Source: Dehalococcoidia bacterium
GTDB lineage: Bacteria > Chloroflexota > Dehalococcoidia > UBA6926
Direction: 5' to 3'
Length of the DNA stretch: 8,428 nt
Assembly (NCBI GenBank): GCA_029941095.1
Contig: JAPYRO010000046.1
Coordinates: forward strand, 1-8,428
The first letter of the stretch is position 1; every line of letters begins with the position of its first letter. This document shows positions 7,601-8,428 of the stretch, in pieces. Below the pieces are notes generated by a model. It was not told where the DNA came from and did no database searches. It saw only the letters and a list, made by a program, of their open reading frames with translations. Made by a program: the position numbers and the translations under genes.

Positions 7601-8428
7601 TGATTGAATATATAGCCTATATAAGGCATACGCAGCCAGGTGTAACCCTGATATCGCCACCCCCACATCATGATATATATTCGATTGAAGATTTGGCCCA
7701 ATTAATCTACGACTTAAAAATGGTAAACCCAGACGCCCAAGTCACCGTTAAGTTGGTTTCTGGCGTAGGTGTTGGAACTATTGCTGCGGGTGTAGCAAAA
7801 GGATACGCCGATAAAATTCATATATCTGGGTCGGATGGTGGCACCGGTGCGAGCCCTCTCTCTTCAATTAAACATGCGGGATCTTCCTGGGAGTTGGGTC
7901 TAGCTGAAGTAGAGCAAGTTCTTGTGATGAACGATTTAAGAGGCAGAGTTAAGTTAAGAACAGATGGCGGTATTCGAACAGGTAAAGATGTTGTGATGGC
8001 AGCGATGTTTGGAGCAGACGAGATCGGGTTTGGGACCATTGCTCTTGTTGCAATGGGATGCGAGATGGCGAGACAGTGCCACTTAAATTCTTGTCCAGTG
8101 GGTATTGCTACCCAACGTGATGATCTAATTGGTAAATTTACTGGCAGTGTGGATAGCGTAGTTAACTATTTTACGTTTGTTGCAACTGAAGTTAGAGAAA
8201 TATTGGCGAGCCTTGGATATAAATCTTTAGATGAAGTGATAGGCCACCCTGAATATTTAGAAGAACGATCTGATTTGGATGGTAACGATAGAGCAATGGC
8301 TCTAGATGTAAAACCGCTTTTAGGGTTACCAGATCCACAATTTAAAAAACCAATAAAGAATGTTCAGGACCGTAACGATCGTCAAGATGATTATAAATTA
8401 GATGAAACGATCATGTTAGATATAGGTA
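4657..8428 (+). CDS. gltB: Glutamate synthase large (alpha) subunit, 3' end outside the window
   Basis: Large subunit of glutamate synthase, which transfers the glutamine amide to 2-oxoglutarate to make two glutamates. The frame is open for 1257 codons to the window edge; the family usually has about 1500 residues, so the C-terminal beta-helix part is missing only because the window ends. Domains in order: class II amidotransferase with nucleophile C27 in KDACGTGF after a 26-residue propeptide, supported by THRGA, HQRYSTNT (234-241), GHNGEIN (255-261) and DRNGLRPARY (373-382); a central domain at about 469-780; and the FMN-binding synthase domain from about 820, with GAMSLGALS (889-897), PPPHHD and SGSDGGTGASP. 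Cysteines 1135, 1141 and 1146 have the C-x5-C-x4-C spacing of the 3Fe-4S cluster site. The ATG at 4657 follows GAAGGA at 4638-4643 with a rather long 13-base spacing; an ATG at 4666 is an alternative. The NAD(P)H-oxidising small subunit gltD is not in view. Confidence 0.96.
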   Translation, partial: MNDMGKIRKSSRYRPPLYDSSFEKDACGTGFIAQISGKPSHDLVTKAVEAVVNLTHRGAVSADAKTGDGAGILTQIPTKLIRREIESLGFDVSSDDNIGVGMVFFPPGVDISDAALIFENEIQSSELKFLGWREVPVNSKVLGQQALDTMPQIKQALISAPNSLQMENFERKLYVTRRNIEKKVSSMEGFDTFHIASLSSKTVVYKGLFVAPQLSTFYIDLADQDYESAIAVFHQRYSTNTLPNWHLAQPFRFLGHNGEINTLKGNRNWLRARENDFDAPVWGESDLEAIIPVTDTQVSDSGSLDHALELLNRSGRDILHSMVMLIPEAWENMPNMDPDLRAFYEYHALLTEPWDGPAAVAFSDGSLAGAILDRNGLRPARYHVTEDGFVIMASEVGVLRSIDESTIIEKGRLGPGEMIAVDTVNHKILKNTEIKNDLISAGSYRDWRDNSLVRLDLADKKETLNKPVLDHVSLLRRQKFFGYTAEESLMVIKPMVQEGIEPTYSMGDDTPVAVLSELAPPIYNYFKQSFAQVTNPAIDPIREAVVMSSNVYLGRRSSLIGEPSQTQHLLSLEGPIILNEELDQIRNIVESSLKSVTLPTVFPVTGGRSELETSLDDLCNQAESAVDDGYTIIILSDRAVDKTNAPIPMLLAVGAVHQELIKRGKRMKVSIICDSGEPRDVHHYASLIGYGASAVNPYLVWDILRSLAEKGELKDLDDEDYPLLKYRMAANNGILKIMSKMGISTVTSYHGSQIFECLGLSQKVIDKCFTATLSRLGGIGFEEIADDVLKRHGGAIEEIINEKSKLVDHGFIRFRKKGEFHANNPVVVRTLHKAVRSGEYEEYVPYRDAMNNRPISSFRDILQFKQDKNPIPLEEVEPLEVIWKHFTTGAMSLGALSPIAHETLAAGMNAIGAASDTGEGGEDPKRFRGLMNGINANSKIKQIASGRFGVTPEYLSMAEEIEIKIAQGSKPGEGGQLPGHKVIEYIAYIRHTQPGVTLISPPPHHDIYSIEDLAQLIYDLKMVNPDAQVTVKLVSGVGVGTIAAGVAKGYADKIHISGSDGGTGASPLSSIKHAGSSWELGLAEVEQVLVMNDLRGRVKLRTDGGIRTGKDVVMAAMFGADEIGFGTIALVAMGCEMARQCHLNSCPVGIATQRDDLIGKFTGSVDSVVNYFTFVATEVREILASLGYKSLDEVIGHPEYLEERSDLDGNDRAMALDVKPLLGLPDPQFKKPIKNVQDRNDRQDDYKLDETIMLDIG

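Noticed and set aside
4657..8428. Possible frameshift or broken gltB.
   Set aside because: Codon-by-codon reading found no in-frame stop in the stretches checked, and all main domains appear in order, so the gene is intact up to the window edge.

Overview
The window is a chromosomal nitrogen-assimilation cluster, all on the + strand. Sampled lines are about 40% G+C. Most of it is the GS/GOGAT pathway, two glutamine synthetases followed by glutamate synthase, with a GlnR-like regulator just upstream. The organism is probably a Gram-positive-type (Terrabacteria) bacterium. The GlnR-like orphan regulator, the pairing of an adenylylatable class I-beta glutamine synthetase with a shorter non-adenylylatable enzyme, and a Lit/DUF1461 membrane protein together suggest Chloroflexota (Dehalococcoidia or SAR202-like). 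A low-GC relative of Actinomycetota is the alternative. This placement is inferred from protein resemblance, not from a marker gene.

Layout: 71-796 encodes a four-helix membrane protein of the TIGR01906/DUF1461 family, which includes the lipoprotein transacylase Lit. A 64-base gap with an extended -10 element leads to 861-1595, a GlnR-like OmpR/PhoB-family regulator with a degenerate receiver domain. The next 71-base gap holds an 11-base tandem direct repeat, a -10 hexamer and a strong Shine-Dalgarno sequence. After it comes 1667-3121, a GSI-beta glutamine synthetase with the adenylylation tyrosine. A 136-base gap with a candidate promoter precedes 3258-4598, a second, shorter glutamine synthetase without that tyrosine. 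A terminator-like hairpin overlaps its stop codon. From 4657 to the right edge runs gltB, the large subunit of glutamate synthase. It has no in-frame stop over 1257 codons and lacks only its C-terminal part.

How the genes work together: glutamine synthetase fixes ammonium onto glutamate, and glutamate synthase uses the glutamine to make two glutamates from 2-oxoglutarate. The GlnR-like protein is the obvious candidate to switch the pathway. The repeat before the first glnA has the spacing expected for a PhoB/GlnR-type dimer and sits where a -35 element would be. I found no mobile element, CRISPR array, tRNA or rRNA. The most useful leads are the predicted operator, the degenerate receiver, the two glutamine synthetases with different regulatory residues, and the Lit-like neighbour. 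I see no convincing wholly new system.
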